Source of the DNA: Nocardioides nitrophenolicus
GTDB lineage: Bacteria; Actinomycetota; Actinomycetes; Propionibacteriales; Nocardioidaceae
Length of the DNA: 64,000 nucleotides
Assembly: GCF_016907515.1 (NCBI RefSeq)
Contig: NZ_JAFBBY010000001.1
Coordinates: 1,550,001-1,614,000 of the forward strand
Direction: 5' to 3'
Shown here: positions 1-8,718 of the stretch, piece after piece
Position numbering within the stretch: the stretch's first letter is position 1
Layout of the letters: each line of letters begins with the position of its first letter
The notes under the pieces: model-generated
Databases searched by the model: none
What the model saw: the letters and a program-made list of their open reading frames with translations, nothing else
Told to the model about the DNA's origin: nothing
Position numbers and translations under genes: made by a program

Positions 1-2
1 GC

Positions 3-101
3 CGGCTCGCGCCGATCGACATCCCGAGACATGTCTACAACCGGGCCCGTTACCAAGGACCCCGTGACGTCGTTGCCCCTGCGAACCCCCCATCTGAGTA
101 G
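3..101 (+). CDS. C-terminal end of an upstream gene (partial)
   Basis: One frame is open from the left edge to a TAG at 99-101 and reads as a short tail ending VVAPANPPSE. The stop lies eight bases before the acyl carrier protein start, and the AGAGG overlapping it (positions 100-104) would serve as that gene's ribosome binding site. That spacing is typical of an operon, so this is probably the 3' end of a gene co-transcribed with the ACP. Too little is visible to name a family, and codon bias is only moderately typical of the surroundings. Confidence 0.45.
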   Translation, partial: RLAPIDIPRHVYNRARYQGPRDVVAPANPPSE

Positions 102-109
102 AGGTCGCC

Positions 110-367
110 ATGAACGAGTTCGAGCCCAAGATCGTCACCATCGTCACCGAGCTGCTGGAGCGCTCGGACCGCGAGGACCAGAGCGTCGCCCTCGACTCCG
201 CGCTCCACGGCGACGACGGGCTCGGGCTGGACTCGCTGGAGACCGCCGAGCTGTCCGCGATCCTCGAGGACGAGTTCGGCACCGACCCGTTCGGCGCCGG
301 GCTGCTGCCCGAGACCGTGGGTGACATCGTGGCGTTCTACGCCGACGCCACCGCCGCGTCCGCATGA
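110..367 (+). CDS. Acyl carrier protein
   Basis: An 85-residue free-standing acyl or peptidyl carrier protein. The phosphopantetheine attachment site is the serine in GLGLDSLETAEL at about residues 39-50, in the usual DSL context at the start of helix 2. The length is normal for a discrete ACP. It overlaps the following reductase by four bases (ATGA), so the two are translationally coupled. It is not next to the primary fatty-acid synthesis genes. An acyl-AMP ligase and a condensation-domain protein occur within 6 kb, which points to a specialised acyl chain, possibly a decoration of the surface glycan. The cargo cannot be deduced from sequence. Confidence 0.88.
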   Translation: MNEFEPKIVTIVTELLERSDREDQSVALDSALHGDDGLGLDSLETAELSAILEDEFGTDPFGAGLLPETVGDIVAFYADATAASA

Positions 368-1101
368 CCGCACCCCGCACCGTCGTCATCACCGGCGGCA
401 GCCGCGGTCTCGGCGAGGGCATCGTCCAGCACTTCCTCGACGCCGGCGACCGGGTCGCCACCTGTGCCCGCAGCGAGACCGACGCGGTCCGCGCGTGGCA
501 GGCCGACCCGGCGTACGACGGGCGCTTCCTGTTCCGCAAGGCCGACCTGGCCGACCGCGACGACTGCACCCGGTTCTTCAAGGACGTCGTCGCGGAGTGG
601 AAGTCCGTCGACGTGCTCGTCAACAACGCCGGCGTCGCCCGCGACGGCATCCTGGCGCTGTTCAGCGACGAGGACTCCGACACCGTGATCGACCTCAACC
701 TGAAGGCGACCATCCACCTCACCAAGCAGGTCGTGCGCAACATGCTCGCCCACGGTGGCGGGCGGATCGTCAACATCTCCTCGATCACCGGCCTCACCGG
801 CTATCGCGGCCTCAGCGTCTACGGCGCCACCAAGGCCGCGCTCGACGGGTTCACCCGCGGCCTGGCCCGCGAGGTGGGCTCGCGCCGGATCACGGTCAAC
901 AGCATCGCGTCGGGCTACCTGAAGACCGAGATGAGCCACGGGCTCGACGACGGCCAGCTCAACCAGATCGTCCGTCGTACGCCGGCCGGCCGGCTGGGCG
1001 AGCCCGACGACATCGCCCGCGCCGTGGAGTTCCTCGTCGACGAGCGCAACGACTGGATCACCGGTCAGGTGCTGGTGGTCGATGGTGGGCTGACCGCCTG
1101 A
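364..1101 (+). CDS. FabG-like SDR oxidoreductase
   Basis: A 245-residue classical short-chain dehydrogenase/reductase. It has the TGGSRGLG dinucleotide-binding motif near the N-terminus, NNAG near residue 90, the catalytic serine in NISSITG, and YGATK as the Tyr-xxx-Lys pair. It ends with the usual VDGG tail. Coupling to an ACP by a 4-base overlap makes a 3-ketoacyl-ACP reductase role most likely, acting on an acyl chain held by that carrier. No ketosynthase is visible in the window, so the rest of the pathway may lie to the left. Confidence 0.85.
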   Translation: MTAPRTVVITGGSRGLGEGIVQHFLDAGDRVATCARSETDAVRAWQADPAYDGRFLFRKADLADRDDCTRFFKDVVAEWKSVDVLVNNAGVARDGILALFSDEDSDTVIDLNLKATIHLTKQVVRNMLAHGGGRIVNISSITGLTGYRGLSVYGATKAALDGFTRGLAREVGSRRITVNSIASGYLKTEMSHGLDDGQLNQIVRRTPAGRLGEPDDIARAVEFLVDERNDWITGQVLVVDGGLTA

Positions 1102-1171
1102 GTCGGCTCCGGTCAGCTCAGGCGGGCGAGGACGGTCCGACAACGTTGGGTGATGGCGCCCGGCCCATCGC

Positions 1172-2422
1172 TCATGCGGCGCCATAGGACGGCGCTGAGG
1201 CCCGGCTCGATCTCGTCGACAGCGGGTCGTGGAAGGCATCGCGGAACGCGTCCGGGAGGTTCTCGACCAGGTCGACGACCCGCCGCAGGCGTTCGTCGGC
1301 GTCCAGGCCCATCTCGTCGGCATGCCTCGCGAAGGTCTTGGGGTAGGCCTCACCGAAGTCGCGGACCCCGCCCACGGCGACGGCCGCCTTGGTGCCACCG
1401 CCGGCAGTGTCGTACGGAGCGCCCGTCGCCAGATCGTAGAGAGGGGCCAGGCGGACCTGGGCGCCGGAGCTCAGGAGCGCGAGGTTCTTCCCGTGTCCGT
1501 CCGGACATTCGGCGAGCAGGTTGAAGAGGAGGGCGTCGGAGAGTCTGATCACGTCCGCATCCGGGTCGGACGACGTACGCCGCAGCAGGTCCGCCATGGA
1601 ACGCGCCGTCGGCCCGCCGTTCGCGGCGTACTTGTTCTCAGGCATGATCCCGAGCGCCTGGCACATGTCGACCTGGTGGACGCGGGTCCAGGGCAGCGCT
1701 TCCGTCGCGACGGCTCGCGGACGCCAGCGGTCGAAGCGCTGAACGACCAGGGTCGGCTCGCTCCCGAATCGGCGCACGTCGACCCGCGCCGTCGTGAGGC
1801 CGAGGGCGCGGGACGCACGCATGGTCGCGAACTCGACCACGGCCTGATGACTCATGCGGCCGATGCCCGGCTTGAAGATGTGGGTGGTCGGCGCCGAGCC
1901 CGTGGCTTCATGCCAGGAGCCCTCGATGAAGGCGAGGGCGAACTTCGCCTGCGCACCACCGAGTGACCAGCTCTCCTGGGGAAGGGTCCACGACGAGGCC
2001 GTGGAACCGTCGCGCAGGTTCCGGAGTCGAGTCTCGATGTCGCTGTCGGATACGCCGACGTAGTTGCCTTCGGCCGCGTCGAGGAGGTGTTCCTCACCGG
2101 CCCTGACGAACTGCACCGCCCCCGCACAGTCGCGGCCGAGGTGAGCGAGCAGGTCGACTGGATGGTCCGGGACCCCGAAGTCCCGTGCCCACCGGCCGCG
2201 AACGTCCGCGACGTCAGGGAGGAGTCCGGCGAGGAAGGCGAGAACCGCAGTCCCCCGGTGGGGACGCTGTCGCACCGGCAACGTCGGGCAGAGCGGCCAC
2301 CGCGCGTCGGTGCGGTAGGCGAGCGCCACATCGTCGCGACGCTCTCCCGGACCGCGCGAGACGGTCGCGACGGCCCTGCCGTGCAGCGCCACGGTGAGCT
2401 CGAGCCCGCGGCTGCTGGTCAT
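1172..2422 (-). CDS. hipA: HipA-type serine/threonine kinase toxin
   Basis: A 416-residue HipA homologue. An N-terminal HipA-couple-like region is followed by the kinase core, with SLGGAQAKFAL as the glycine-rich ATP-binding segment near residue 155. The catalytic loop PDGHGKN and the metal-binding-like YDLATG follow around residues 315-345. HipA kinases phosphorylate translation-related targets such as glutamyl-tRNA synthetase and cause growth arrest. The start codon overlaps the stop of the upstream XRE gene by four bases, the standard antitoxin-first layout. It faces the SDR gene convergently across 70 bp. The target here is unknown; the family call is secure. Confidence 0.85.
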   Translation of the reverse strand: MTSSRGLELTVALHGRAVATVSRGPGERRDDVALAYRTDARWPLCPTLPVRQRPHRGTAVLAFLAGLLPDVADVRGRWARDFGVPDHPVDLLAHLGRDCAGAVQFVRAGEEHLLDAAEGNYVGVSDSDIETRLRNLRDGSTASSWTLPQESWSLGGAQAKFALAFIEGSWHEATGSAPTTHIFKPGIGRMSHQAVVEFATMRASRALGLTTARVDVRRFGSEPTLVVQRFDRWRPRAVATEALPWTRVHQVDMCQALGIMPENKYAANGGPTARSMADLLRRTSSDPDADVIRLSDALLFNLLAECPDGHGKNLALLSSGAQVRLAPLYDLATGAPYDTAGGGTKAAVAVGGVRDFGEAYPKTFARHADEMGLDADERLRRVVDLVENLPDAFRDAFHDPLSTRSSRASAPSYGAA

Positions 2423-2739
2423 CGTCCGTCCTCACCGACGGATCCGTCGAGCTCGGAGAGAAGGGTGTCGAGGTCCACCGGCGGGTGGTCGGCGTCGTCG
2501 AGCACGCCCTCGGTGGCGGACAGCGGGCTCAGGCTGAGCACGAGCCCGAGACTCCTCAACAGTCGCAGGACCGTGACCGGCTCGGCGTTCGGAAGCCCGG
2601 CCTCGAAGCGGATCAACCAGCCGCGCGAGACGCCTGCCTCGTCGGCCAGCGCGGCTTGGGTGAGTCCGGCGCGGAGGCGGGCATCGCGAACCGCTGGGCC
2701 GAGGAATGCCCAGTTGCTGATCGTCCGCCGCGGACCCAT
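2419..2739 (-). CDS. hipB: HipB-like XRE antitoxin and repressor
   Basis: A 106-residue protein with one helix-turn-helix at about residues 18-45 (LTQAALADEAGVSRGWL), the XRE/Cro fold used by HipB antitoxins. The ATG at 2739 is preferred over upstream in-frame starts because those would translate through the operator palindrome and give a non-homologous extension. No good Shine-Dalgarno precedes the ATG, so the transcript may be leaderless. It is followed by hipA with a 4-base overlap. Autorepression through the upstream inverted repeats is expected. Confidence 0.82.
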   Translation of the reverse strand: MGPRRTISNWAFLGPAVRDARLRAGLTQAALADEAGVSRGWLIRFEAGLPNAEPVTVLRLLRSLGLVLSLSPLSATEGVLDDADHPPVDLDTLLSELDGSVGEDGR

Positions 2740-2812
2740 GACGTCATCGTACGGTGACATTGCGGCGATGTCACCGCTCAGTGACATCGACGAGTCGTCA
2801 TCGATCAGTGAC
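2738..2812 (-). promoter_or_regulatory. hipBA operator with inverted repeats
   Basis: A perfect inverted repeat, GGTGACAT (2753-2760) and ATGTCACC (2768-2775) around a 7-base spacer, lies 14 bases upstream of the hipB start. A third copy of GTGACAT is at 2781-2787 and a GTGAC half-site is near 2808. A separate 10-base palindrome, ATGACGTCAT (2738-2747), covers the start codon itself. Several half-sites in helical register are typical of HipB-type autoregulation. Binding is inferred, not shown. Confidence 0.65.
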
Positions 2813-2827
2813 CACTCGCCAGGTCCG

Positions 2828-4132
2828 TCAGCCCTGCCGGGCCGCGACCACCTCACCCCGCCGCGCCGCATGCCGCCCCCGCGGCGCGCGCCCGTCCCAG
2901 GCGATCGCGATCCACCAGCAGGCCGTGGACACCGCGGTGCCGACCGCCATCGCCCACAGCGCGCCCTCGGCGTCGCCGAGGACCGCGCCGACGACCATGC
3001 AGACGCCGATCAGCAGCAGGGCCACGATGTCGGTGACCATGGCGGTCTGGATCCGGTGGCGTCCGATCAGCGCCGCCCGCAGGCCGCTCTGGCCGGCCAT
3101 CAGCAGCACCTTGCAGCTGATGGCCAGCATCAGCGGCTGGACGACGTCCCACGACTCGCCCAGGATCGCCCAGCCGATCGGGTCGGGGAGGAACACCAGG
3201 ACCACGAGGTTGACGACGCCGACCGCGAGGCAGATCGCGATCGCCTTGCGGACATGGCCCCACCAGGCGCCCTCCTCGGCCCGGTCGCGCGCGATGTCGG
3301 TGGCCGCCGCGGTCGAGACCGCCAGCTGGACGGCGGTGCTGGGCGCGGCGAGCAGGGTCGCCGCGCGGTACGCCGCGACGGCGAGCGCCGAGCTGAACAG
3401 CGTCATCAGGGAGGCGAACAGCAAGGTGATGCCGCTGCTGGCGACGCCGCCGACCAGGGAGCGCCAGGAGAACGCCCAGTGCTCGCGCAGCCAGGCGACG
3501 CCGTCGCGGCCGGGCACGCCGTACTGCACGAAGACCCACACGCCCGACACGCCGCCCGACCAGCTCCACATCAGGATCGGCCAGACCAGGCCGTCGAGGT
3601 CCAGGACCATCGCGGCGCCGAAGCCGGCGACCATGAGCACCAGCCACAGCGCGTCGATCGCCACGGCCCGCCCGGGCTGGCGCCGGGCGATGCCGAGATA
3701 GCGGCCGACGTCCTGGACGACCAGCAGCGGCATGGGTACGGCGAGCGCCAGCACCGGCCAGGCCAGGGCGCTGCCGGTGACCAGCAGGACGCCGCCCGCC
3801 AGGCCGGTGAGCACGCCGGCGGCGACACCGGTCACCGTCGCGGACGCCAGGATCGTGCGGGGCCGGTCGTCGGCCTCTTCGGGATGGACCACGACGGTGG
3901 TCGAGATCAGGCTGCGCACGGCGACCTGCGCCACCGTGTAGACCATCACGATCAGGCTGAACCGGCCGAAGTCGACCGGGGCGAAGGCGTGCGCGACCCA
4001 GATCAGCGCCGCGATGTTCGACAGGCTCGACAGCGCCTGGTCGACGGTGATCAGGCTGAGCCGGCTCCCGGCCCCCCGCGTGTTCTCGGCGGGTGCGGCC
4101 GCGGCGCCCGGGTCGGTGGCCTGCCGGCTCAC
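2828..4132 (-). CDS. Polysaccharide flippase (Wzx/MOP family)
   Basis: A 434-residue very hydrophobic protein with about 12 predicted membrane segments and no soluble domain, matching the MOP-superfamily lipid-linked oligosaccharide flippases in size and pattern. It would move an undecaprenyl-linked or lipid-linked repeat unit across the membrane. The GTG at 4132 was chosen because it overlaps the stop of the condensation-domain gene (GTGA) and because the longer in-frame extension is arginine- and proline-rich antisense-like sequence. Tight coupling to an acyltransferase suggests that the exported unit is acylated. Confidence 0.8.
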   Translation of the reverse strand: MSRQATDPGAAAAPAENTRGAGSRLSLITVDQALSSLSNIAALIWVAHAFAPVDFGRFSLIVMVYTVAQVAVRSLISTTVVVHPEEADDRPRTILASATVTGVAAGVLTGLAGGVLLVTGSALAWPVLALAVPMPLLVVQDVGRYLGIARRQPGRAVAIDALWLVLMVAGFGAAMVLDLDGLVWPILMWSWSGGVSGVWVFVQYGVPGRDGVAWLREHWAFSWRSLVGGVASSGITLLFASLMTLFSSALAVAAYRAATLLAAPSTAVQLAVSTAAATDIARDRAEEGAWWGHVRKAIAICLAVGVVNLVVLVFLPDPIGWAILGESWDVVQPLMLAISCKVLLMAGQSGLRAALIGRHRIQTAMVTDIVALLLIGVCMVVGAVLGDAEGALWAMAVGTAVSTACWWIAIAWDGRAPRGRHAARRGEVVAARQG

Positions 4133-5382
4133 CGGCCCGCCGCGACGTCGGCCAGGAAGGCCCGGTAGGAGTCGACGAGCCGCGCGGCGTGGGCCTCGTC
4201 GATGCGGTTGTCGTCGGTGGCGATGGTGTGGACCAGCCGGCCGCGGTAGCTGAGCGTCGCGACGAAGACCACCTGGTTCGGCGCGGGCGCGAGCTGGCCC
4301 TGCACGAAGGTGAGCCACTCCGGGTCGGTGCCGGGGTCGATCACGCCCATGTTGCTGACCACCAGGCACGGCGGCCCGGCGCTCAGCGCGGCCGCCACCA
4401 GGTCGCGGCCGGCGTCGAGGTCCTCGACCTTCTCGGTGCGGGTGAGCTGGAAGAAGAGCTCGCCCTCGCCGCGCGCCAGCGCCTCGCGGATGGTCGCGAC
4501 GATCTCACCCGCCAGGCCCCACGGCTCGGGCGCGTCGACCCGGAACGGGCGGGACAGCACGGCCACCACCATCGCGGTCGGGGCATCCGGCGTCGGGCTG
4601 GGCGTCGAGAGGTCGGCGGGCACGGCCAGCTGGACCGTCGCCCCACCGGCGTCGGCGGCGCACAGCTCGCGGGCCACGATGCCGAGCCAGGCGGCGGAGA
4701 CGGTCGCGAACACGCTGGAGCCGTGCTTTCGCCCGGTGGCCAGGACCTCCGCCGCGGGCTCCGGGTCGAGCACGAGCTGCCGCAGCCGCGGCCGGCAGGG
4801 CACCGACGTCTCGGGCCACCACGCCGGACCGGGGGCTCCGAGCTCGACGTTGCGGGCCCGGATCGTGCGGAGCAGGTCGAGCATCGCGGCACGGTCCTGC
4901 TGCCACGGGTACGTCGACCCACCGGCCGGCGCCGGCGTCGACAGCTCCTGCTGCTCGGGGATGTCCTGGCCGTCGAGCAGCCGGACCAGCCACTGCACCT
5001 CGCCGAGGCCGATCCGGCCGTCGAGCAGGGCGTGATGGCCGAGCAGGATCAGCCGCGAGCGCCCTTCGGCGGGGCTGCGCAGGTGGAGCAGTCGCGGCGC
5101 CAGGCCGAGCTCGTGCCGGACCGTGGCCTCCTCGTCGAACACCGCGTCCCAGTCGGCGACCGGGAGATCGCGGGTGGTGACGTGGCCGGGCCGGACGCCG
5201 GGATCGGCGAGGGTGAGCTCCTCGGTGGCGACGGCGCGGCCGAGGACCCGGCGCTCGCGGAACTCGTCCCACACGGCGGCCACGGTCTCGGGCTCGAAGC
5301 AGCGCGCGAGGTCCGCGGAGATCATCACATTGCTCGGCCACTGGTGGTCGAGGAAGGTGTAGTACTTCTCCGCGGTCGTCAT
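4129..5382 (-). CDS. Condensation-domain acyltransferase
   Basis: A 417-residue stand-alone member of the condensation / wax-ester-synthase-like acyltransferase superfamily. The active-site motif HHALLDG (HHxxxDG) lies at about residue 124, where the second His acts as general base. The C-terminal half carries a PNQVVFVATLSYRGRL-like segment comparable to the family's DFGWG-type region, but without that exact motif. It could transfer an acyl or aminoacyl group from the nearby ACP or a CoA ester to a hydroxyl or amine. ATG at 5382 (MTTAEKYY) is taken as the start; an extension to 5481 is open but poor. It is divergent from the acyl ligase across 156 bp, which should contain both promoters. Confidence 0.72.
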   Translation of the reverse strand: MTTAEKYYTFLDHQWPSNVMISADLARCFEPETVAAVWDEFRERRVLGRAVATEELTLADPGVRPGHVTTRDLPVADWDAVFDEEATVRHELGLAPRLLHLRSPAEGRSRLILLGHHALLDGRIGLGEVQWLVRLLDGQDIPEQQELSTPAPAGGSTYPWQQDRAAMLDLLRTIRARNVELGAPGPAWWPETSVPCRPRLRQLVLDPEPAAEVLATGRKHGSSVFATVSAAWLGIVARELCAADAGGATVQLAVPADLSTPSPTPDAPTAMVVAVLSRPFRVDAPEPWGLAGEIVATIREALARGEGELFFQLTRTEKVEDLDAGRDLVAAALSAGPPCLVVSNMGVIDPGTDPEWLTFVQGQLAPAPNQVVFVATLSYRGRLVHTIATDDNRIDEAHAARLVDSYRAFLADVAAGR

Positions 5383-5538
5383 CGGACGGTGCACGCCCAC
5401 GCCTGCCACTCCTTCTCCGTCGTGGTCTCCGCCGGCGGTACGAGCAGCACCGGCTTCCTGCCCAACGCTCGCGCCGGACAAGCGTCACGATCCTTCCATC
5501 CGAGAGACCACCCGCCGCGGCTCGGCCATACTGACGCC

Positions 5539-6927
5539 ATGATCCGCCTGCTCGAACGAGCCGCCGCCGCAGTGCCGGACCAGCCGGCCGTGATCACGAC
5601 CGAGGCCACCACGACGTACGCCGGGCTGCTGGCCGCGGCGCGCGCGACCGGCGCGGCCCTCCAGGCCCGGGGCATCGACCGGTTCGCGCTCGTCGAGCCG
5701 GACGCGGGTCGGGTGCTCACGCTGCTCGCCGGGGCCGCGCTGGTCGGCACGGAGCCCTGCCAGTACCAGCCCGACATCGACGCCGGGCAGTTCCGCGAGC
5801 AGGCCGCCGCGCTCGGTCACACGCTCGTGGTGTCCCGGCGCACGGACCTCGCCGGCGACGGCCTCGTCGTGCTCGACCCGGCCGAGCTGACCGCGACCGG
5901 TCCCGCCACGCCGGCCGAGGAGCAGCCGATCCTGATCCGGACGACCGGCACCACCGGGCTGCCCAAGGCGGCGCGGCACGACTGGTCGGTGCTCGCCCGC
6001 ACCACCCGCTCCGCGACGCCGCGGCCCGGCCAGCGCTGGCTGCTGGCCTACGGTCCCCAGCAGTTCGCCGGGATCCAGGTGCTCCAGCACGTGCTGGCGA
6101 TCCAGGGCACCCTGGTCGCACCGTTCCCCCGCCAGCCCCGCGACGGCCTCGACGCGCTGCTGGACCCGCGCCCGGACCGCCGGCCGGACTGCGTGAGCGC
6201 GACGCCGACGTACTGGCGCTTCCTGCTCGCCGAGGCGCGCGGTCGCGGTGTCGCGCTGCCGCCGCTCGCGCAGGTGACCCTGGGCGGCGAGGCGAGCTCG
6301 CCCGACCTGCTGGAGGAGCTGCGCACCGCGTTCCCGGACGCCCGGATCTCGCAGGTCTACGCCTCCACCGAGTTCGGCTCGATCGCCTCGGTGGGCGACG
6401 GCCGGCCGGGGCTCTCGGTCGCCAGCCTGTGGAGCCCGGAGAACCCCGAAGGCCTGCTCCGGGTGGTCGACGGACAGCTGTGGGTGCGCGCCGGCACCGG
6501 CATGAGCGGGTACGCCGGGGACCGCTCGGACACGCCGGTCGAGGAGGACGGCTGGGTCCCCACCGGCGACCTCGCCGAGGTCGTCGAGGACCGGGTGCTG
6601 TTCCGGGGGCGCGACTCCGAGGTGATCAACGTCGGTGGGGTGAAGGTGCACCCGCTGCCCGTCGAGGAACGGATCTCGGCCCTGCCGGGCGTCTCGATGG
6701 CTCGCGTGTTCGGGCGGCCCAACCGCCTCACCGGAGCGATCGTCGCCACCGAGGTGGTGCCCGTGGGCGAGCTCGCGGCCACCGACGCCGAGGCGCTGAA
6801 GCGCGAGGTCCGCGCCGCCGTCGCCGACCTGCCTCCGGCCTGGCGCCCGCGCAGCATCGCCCTCGTGGAGGAGCTCGCGACCAAGGGCACCAAGACGCTG
6901 CGCGGGATGGCCGCCGCCGAGTCCTGA
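5539..6927 (+). CDS. AMP-forming acyl ligase (ANL superfamily)
   Basis: A 462-residue acyl-CoA/acyl-ACP synthetase-type enzyme, somewhat short for the family. The phosphate-binding loop RTTGTTGLPKAARH lies near residue 135, YASTEFGS (A5) near 275, and the hinge region FRGRDSEVINVGGVKV (A7-A8) near 355-370. A C-terminal lysine in ATKGTKTLRG fits the A10 catalytic position. It activates a carboxylate as acyl-adenylate and passes it to CoA or a carrier. It diverges from the condensation-domain gene, and the ACP 5 kb away is a plausible acceptor. The substrate is unknown. Confidence 0.82.
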   Translation: MIRLLERAAAAVPDQPAVITTEATTTYAGLLAAARATGAALQARGIDRFALVEPDAGRVLTLLAGAALVGTEPCQYQPDIDAGQFREQAAALGHTLVVSRRTDLAGDGLVVLDPAELTATGPATPAEEQPILIRTTGTTGLPKAARHDWSVLARTTRSATPRPGQRWLLAYGPQQFAGIQVLQHVLAIQGTLVAPFPRQPRDGLDALLDPRPDRRPDCVSATPTYWRFLLAEARGRGVALPPLAQVTLGGEASSPDLLEELRTAFPDARISQVYASTEFGSIASVGDGRPGLSVASLWSPENPEGLLRVVDGQLWVRAGTGMSGYAGDRSDTPVEEDGWVPTGDLAEVVEDRVLFRGRDSEVINVGGVKVHPLPVEERISALPGVSMARVFGRPNRLTGAIVATEVVPVGELAATDAEALKREVRAAVADLPPAWRPRSIALVEELATKGTKTLRGMAAAES

Positions 6928-7030
6928 GCCCGACCGGCCGGTCCGTTCGCCCACCGGCCCGGTCCGGCGTCCGTTATTCTCCGCACGATCGCTGGCCGAC
7001 CGCGGCCGGCGCCCAAGGCCTGGAGGTCCG

Positions 7031-7990
7031 TTGCCGTCTGACTTCGCCTACAGCTCCCTGCGACGTCTGGCCTCCGCACCCGGCGCCCGGCACCTCATCC
7101 AGCGGGTGCGCGGCGAGCAGGACGAGATCCGGCTGGCCATCGGCCGGCTGGAGAGCCACCTGCTCGACCTGCGCCGTCCGCAGCGGCTGCAGGACGCCGA
7201 GTTCAAGGTCTTCTCCCAGTTCGGCGAGGACGGCATCATCCAGCACCTGGTGCGCTCCGTCGACCCGGCGGAGACGACCTTCGTCGAGATCGGGACCGGC
7301 GACTACCGCGAGTCCAACACCCGCTTCCTGCTGCAGAACGACAACTGGCGCGGGGTCGTGATCGACGGCGGTGAGGACCACGTCCGCTTCGTCCTGGGCT
7401 CCGGGCTGAGCTGGCGCTACGACGTCGAGCCGGTGTCGGCGTTCGTGACCAGGGAGAACGTCAACCAGCTGATCACCGACGCCGGGCTGAGCGGCCGGAT
7501 CGGCCTGCTGTCCGTCGACGTCGACGGCATCGACTACTGGCTGTGGAACGCGATCGACGTGGTCGACCCCGCCATCGTCGTGGCCGAGTACAACGCCCTC
7601 CTCGGGCCCGAGGCCACGATCACCGTGCCCTACGACCCGGCGTTCGTGAACTCCGAGGCCCACTACTCCCAGCTCTACTTCGGCGCCTCGCTCGGTGCCC
7701 TGGTCCACCTCGGCGCTCAGCGCGGCTACCGGTTCGTCGGCTGCGCCAGCAACGGCGCGAACGCCTTCTTCGTCCGGGAGGACGTCGCCGGCGACCTGCC
7801 CGCGCAGACCGCCGCGAGCGGCTACCGCGAGAGCCGCTTCCTCACCGGCCGCAACCCCGACGGCACGCTGTCGCGCACCCGCAGCGTCGCGGAGCGGCTC
7901 ACCCTGATCGGCGACCTGCCGGTCGTCGACGTGACCACCGGCACCGAGACCACGGTCGCGGCCGCCGTCGGTGACCGAGGCAGGGCGTGA
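7031..7990 (+). CDS. FkbM-like SAM-dependent methyltransferase-family protein
   Basis: A 319-residue protein with a Rossmann-like core: TFVEIGTGDYRESNT near residue 80 resembles a SAM-binding motif I, and LLSVDVDGIDYWLWNA near 160 resembles the FkbM-family acidic strand. This pattern is common in proteins of glycan clusters annotated as methyltransferases of unknown specificity. The TTG at 7031 follows a strong GGAGG at 7022-7026, which decides the start. It overlaps the next gene by four bases. A coiled or charged N-terminal helix precedes the domain. Methyl acceptor unknown. Confidence 0.65.
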   Translation: MPSDFAYSSLRRLASAPGARHLIQRVRGEQDEIRLAIGRLESHLLDLRRPQRLQDAEFKVFSQFGEDGIIQHLVRSVDPAETTFVEIGTGDYRESNTRFLLQNDNWRGVVIDGGEDHVRFVLGSGLSWRYDVEPVSAFVTRENVNQLITDAGLSGRIGLLSVDVDGIDYWLWNAIDVVDPAIVVAEYNALLGPEATITVPYDPAFVNSEAHYSQLYFGASLGALVHLGAQRGYRFVGCASNGANAFFVREDVAGDLPAQTAASGYRESRFLTGRNPDGTLSRTRSVAERLTLIGDLPVVDVTTGTETTVAAAVGDRGRA

Positions 7991-8718
7991 GGCACCGGCT
8001 CCGCGTCCTGCGCGCCCACGTCCTTGCCTGGATCGGCATCCTGCGCCTGGCCCGGGCGCTCTCGCGCGGCCAGGTCGACCAGGTGTGGGTCGGCGAGTCC
8101 AATGCCGCCTTCTTCGCCGGCGACCGCTTCCCTCCCCTCGGCGTGGGGAGCACCATCGAGCGCCGCTGGGCCTGGCATCTCGGGCCCCGGCTGATGTACT
8201 CCATCGCGCGCGACGGCTTCAAGCCGTCGATGCACCGCGCCGCCCGGCTGCTCGCGCGCGCCGCCCGCGGCCGTGACGTCGTCTGGGTGTTCAGCTTCGG
8301 CGAGATCGACATCCGCTGCCACCTCGCGCCCCGCGTGATGGCGGGAGGCGACGTCGACTTCGTGACCGCGTACGCCGACCGGGTCCGTGGCCTGCTCCGC
8401 GACCTCGGCCTCGACCGAGGCGTCGTCATGGTCCCGGTCCCGCCCGCCACCCAGCAGTTCGTCCACGAGTCCTTCCCGGTGCGGGGCACCAACGAGGAGC
8501 GCCTGGCCACGCACGGGATCCTGCGCGAGCGTCTGGTCGAGGAGCTGGCCGGCTCCGCGCCGTCCCCCCGGCTGCTCCTCCTCGACGCCACCGACGAGCT
8601 CTCCGACGCCGACGGCTGGTTCCGCGCCGAACTGCACACCGACGGCGTCCACCCCAACGACGCCGGGCGCGAGGTCGCCCAGGCCGCCCTGCGCCGCCTG
8701 CTCGAGCGCACCCCATGA
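7987..8718 (+). CDS. SGNH/GDSL-family hydrolase
   Basis: A 243-residue SGNH hydrolase-like protein. VGESNAAFF near residue 35 carries the block I serine (G-E-S-N instead of G-D-S-L), VFSFGEIDIRCH near residue 100 takes the place of the block III GxND region, and DGVHPND near 215 supplies the catalytic Asp-His dyad of block V. No signal peptide is obvious. In glycan clusters such enzymes add or remove acetyl groups on sugars. The GTG start overlaps the previous stop and its own stop overlaps the acyltransferase start, so these three genes form one translational chain. Confidence 0.68.
   Translation: MRHRLRVLRAHVLAWIGILRLARALSRGQVDQVWVGESNAAFFAGDRFPPLGVGSTIERRWAWHLGPRLMYSIARDGFKPSMHRAARLLARAARGRDVVWVFSFGEIDIRCHLAPRVMAGGDVDFVTAYADRVRGLLRDLGLDRGVVMVPVPPATQQFVHESFPVRGTNEERLATHGILRERLVEELAGSAPSPRLLLLDATDELSDADGWFRAELHTDGVHPNDAGREVAQAALRRLLERTP

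Noticed and set aside
1172..2812. A larger mobile island carrying hipBA
   Set aside because: No integrase, transposase, tRNA junction or direct repeats border it, so mobility is only speculation.
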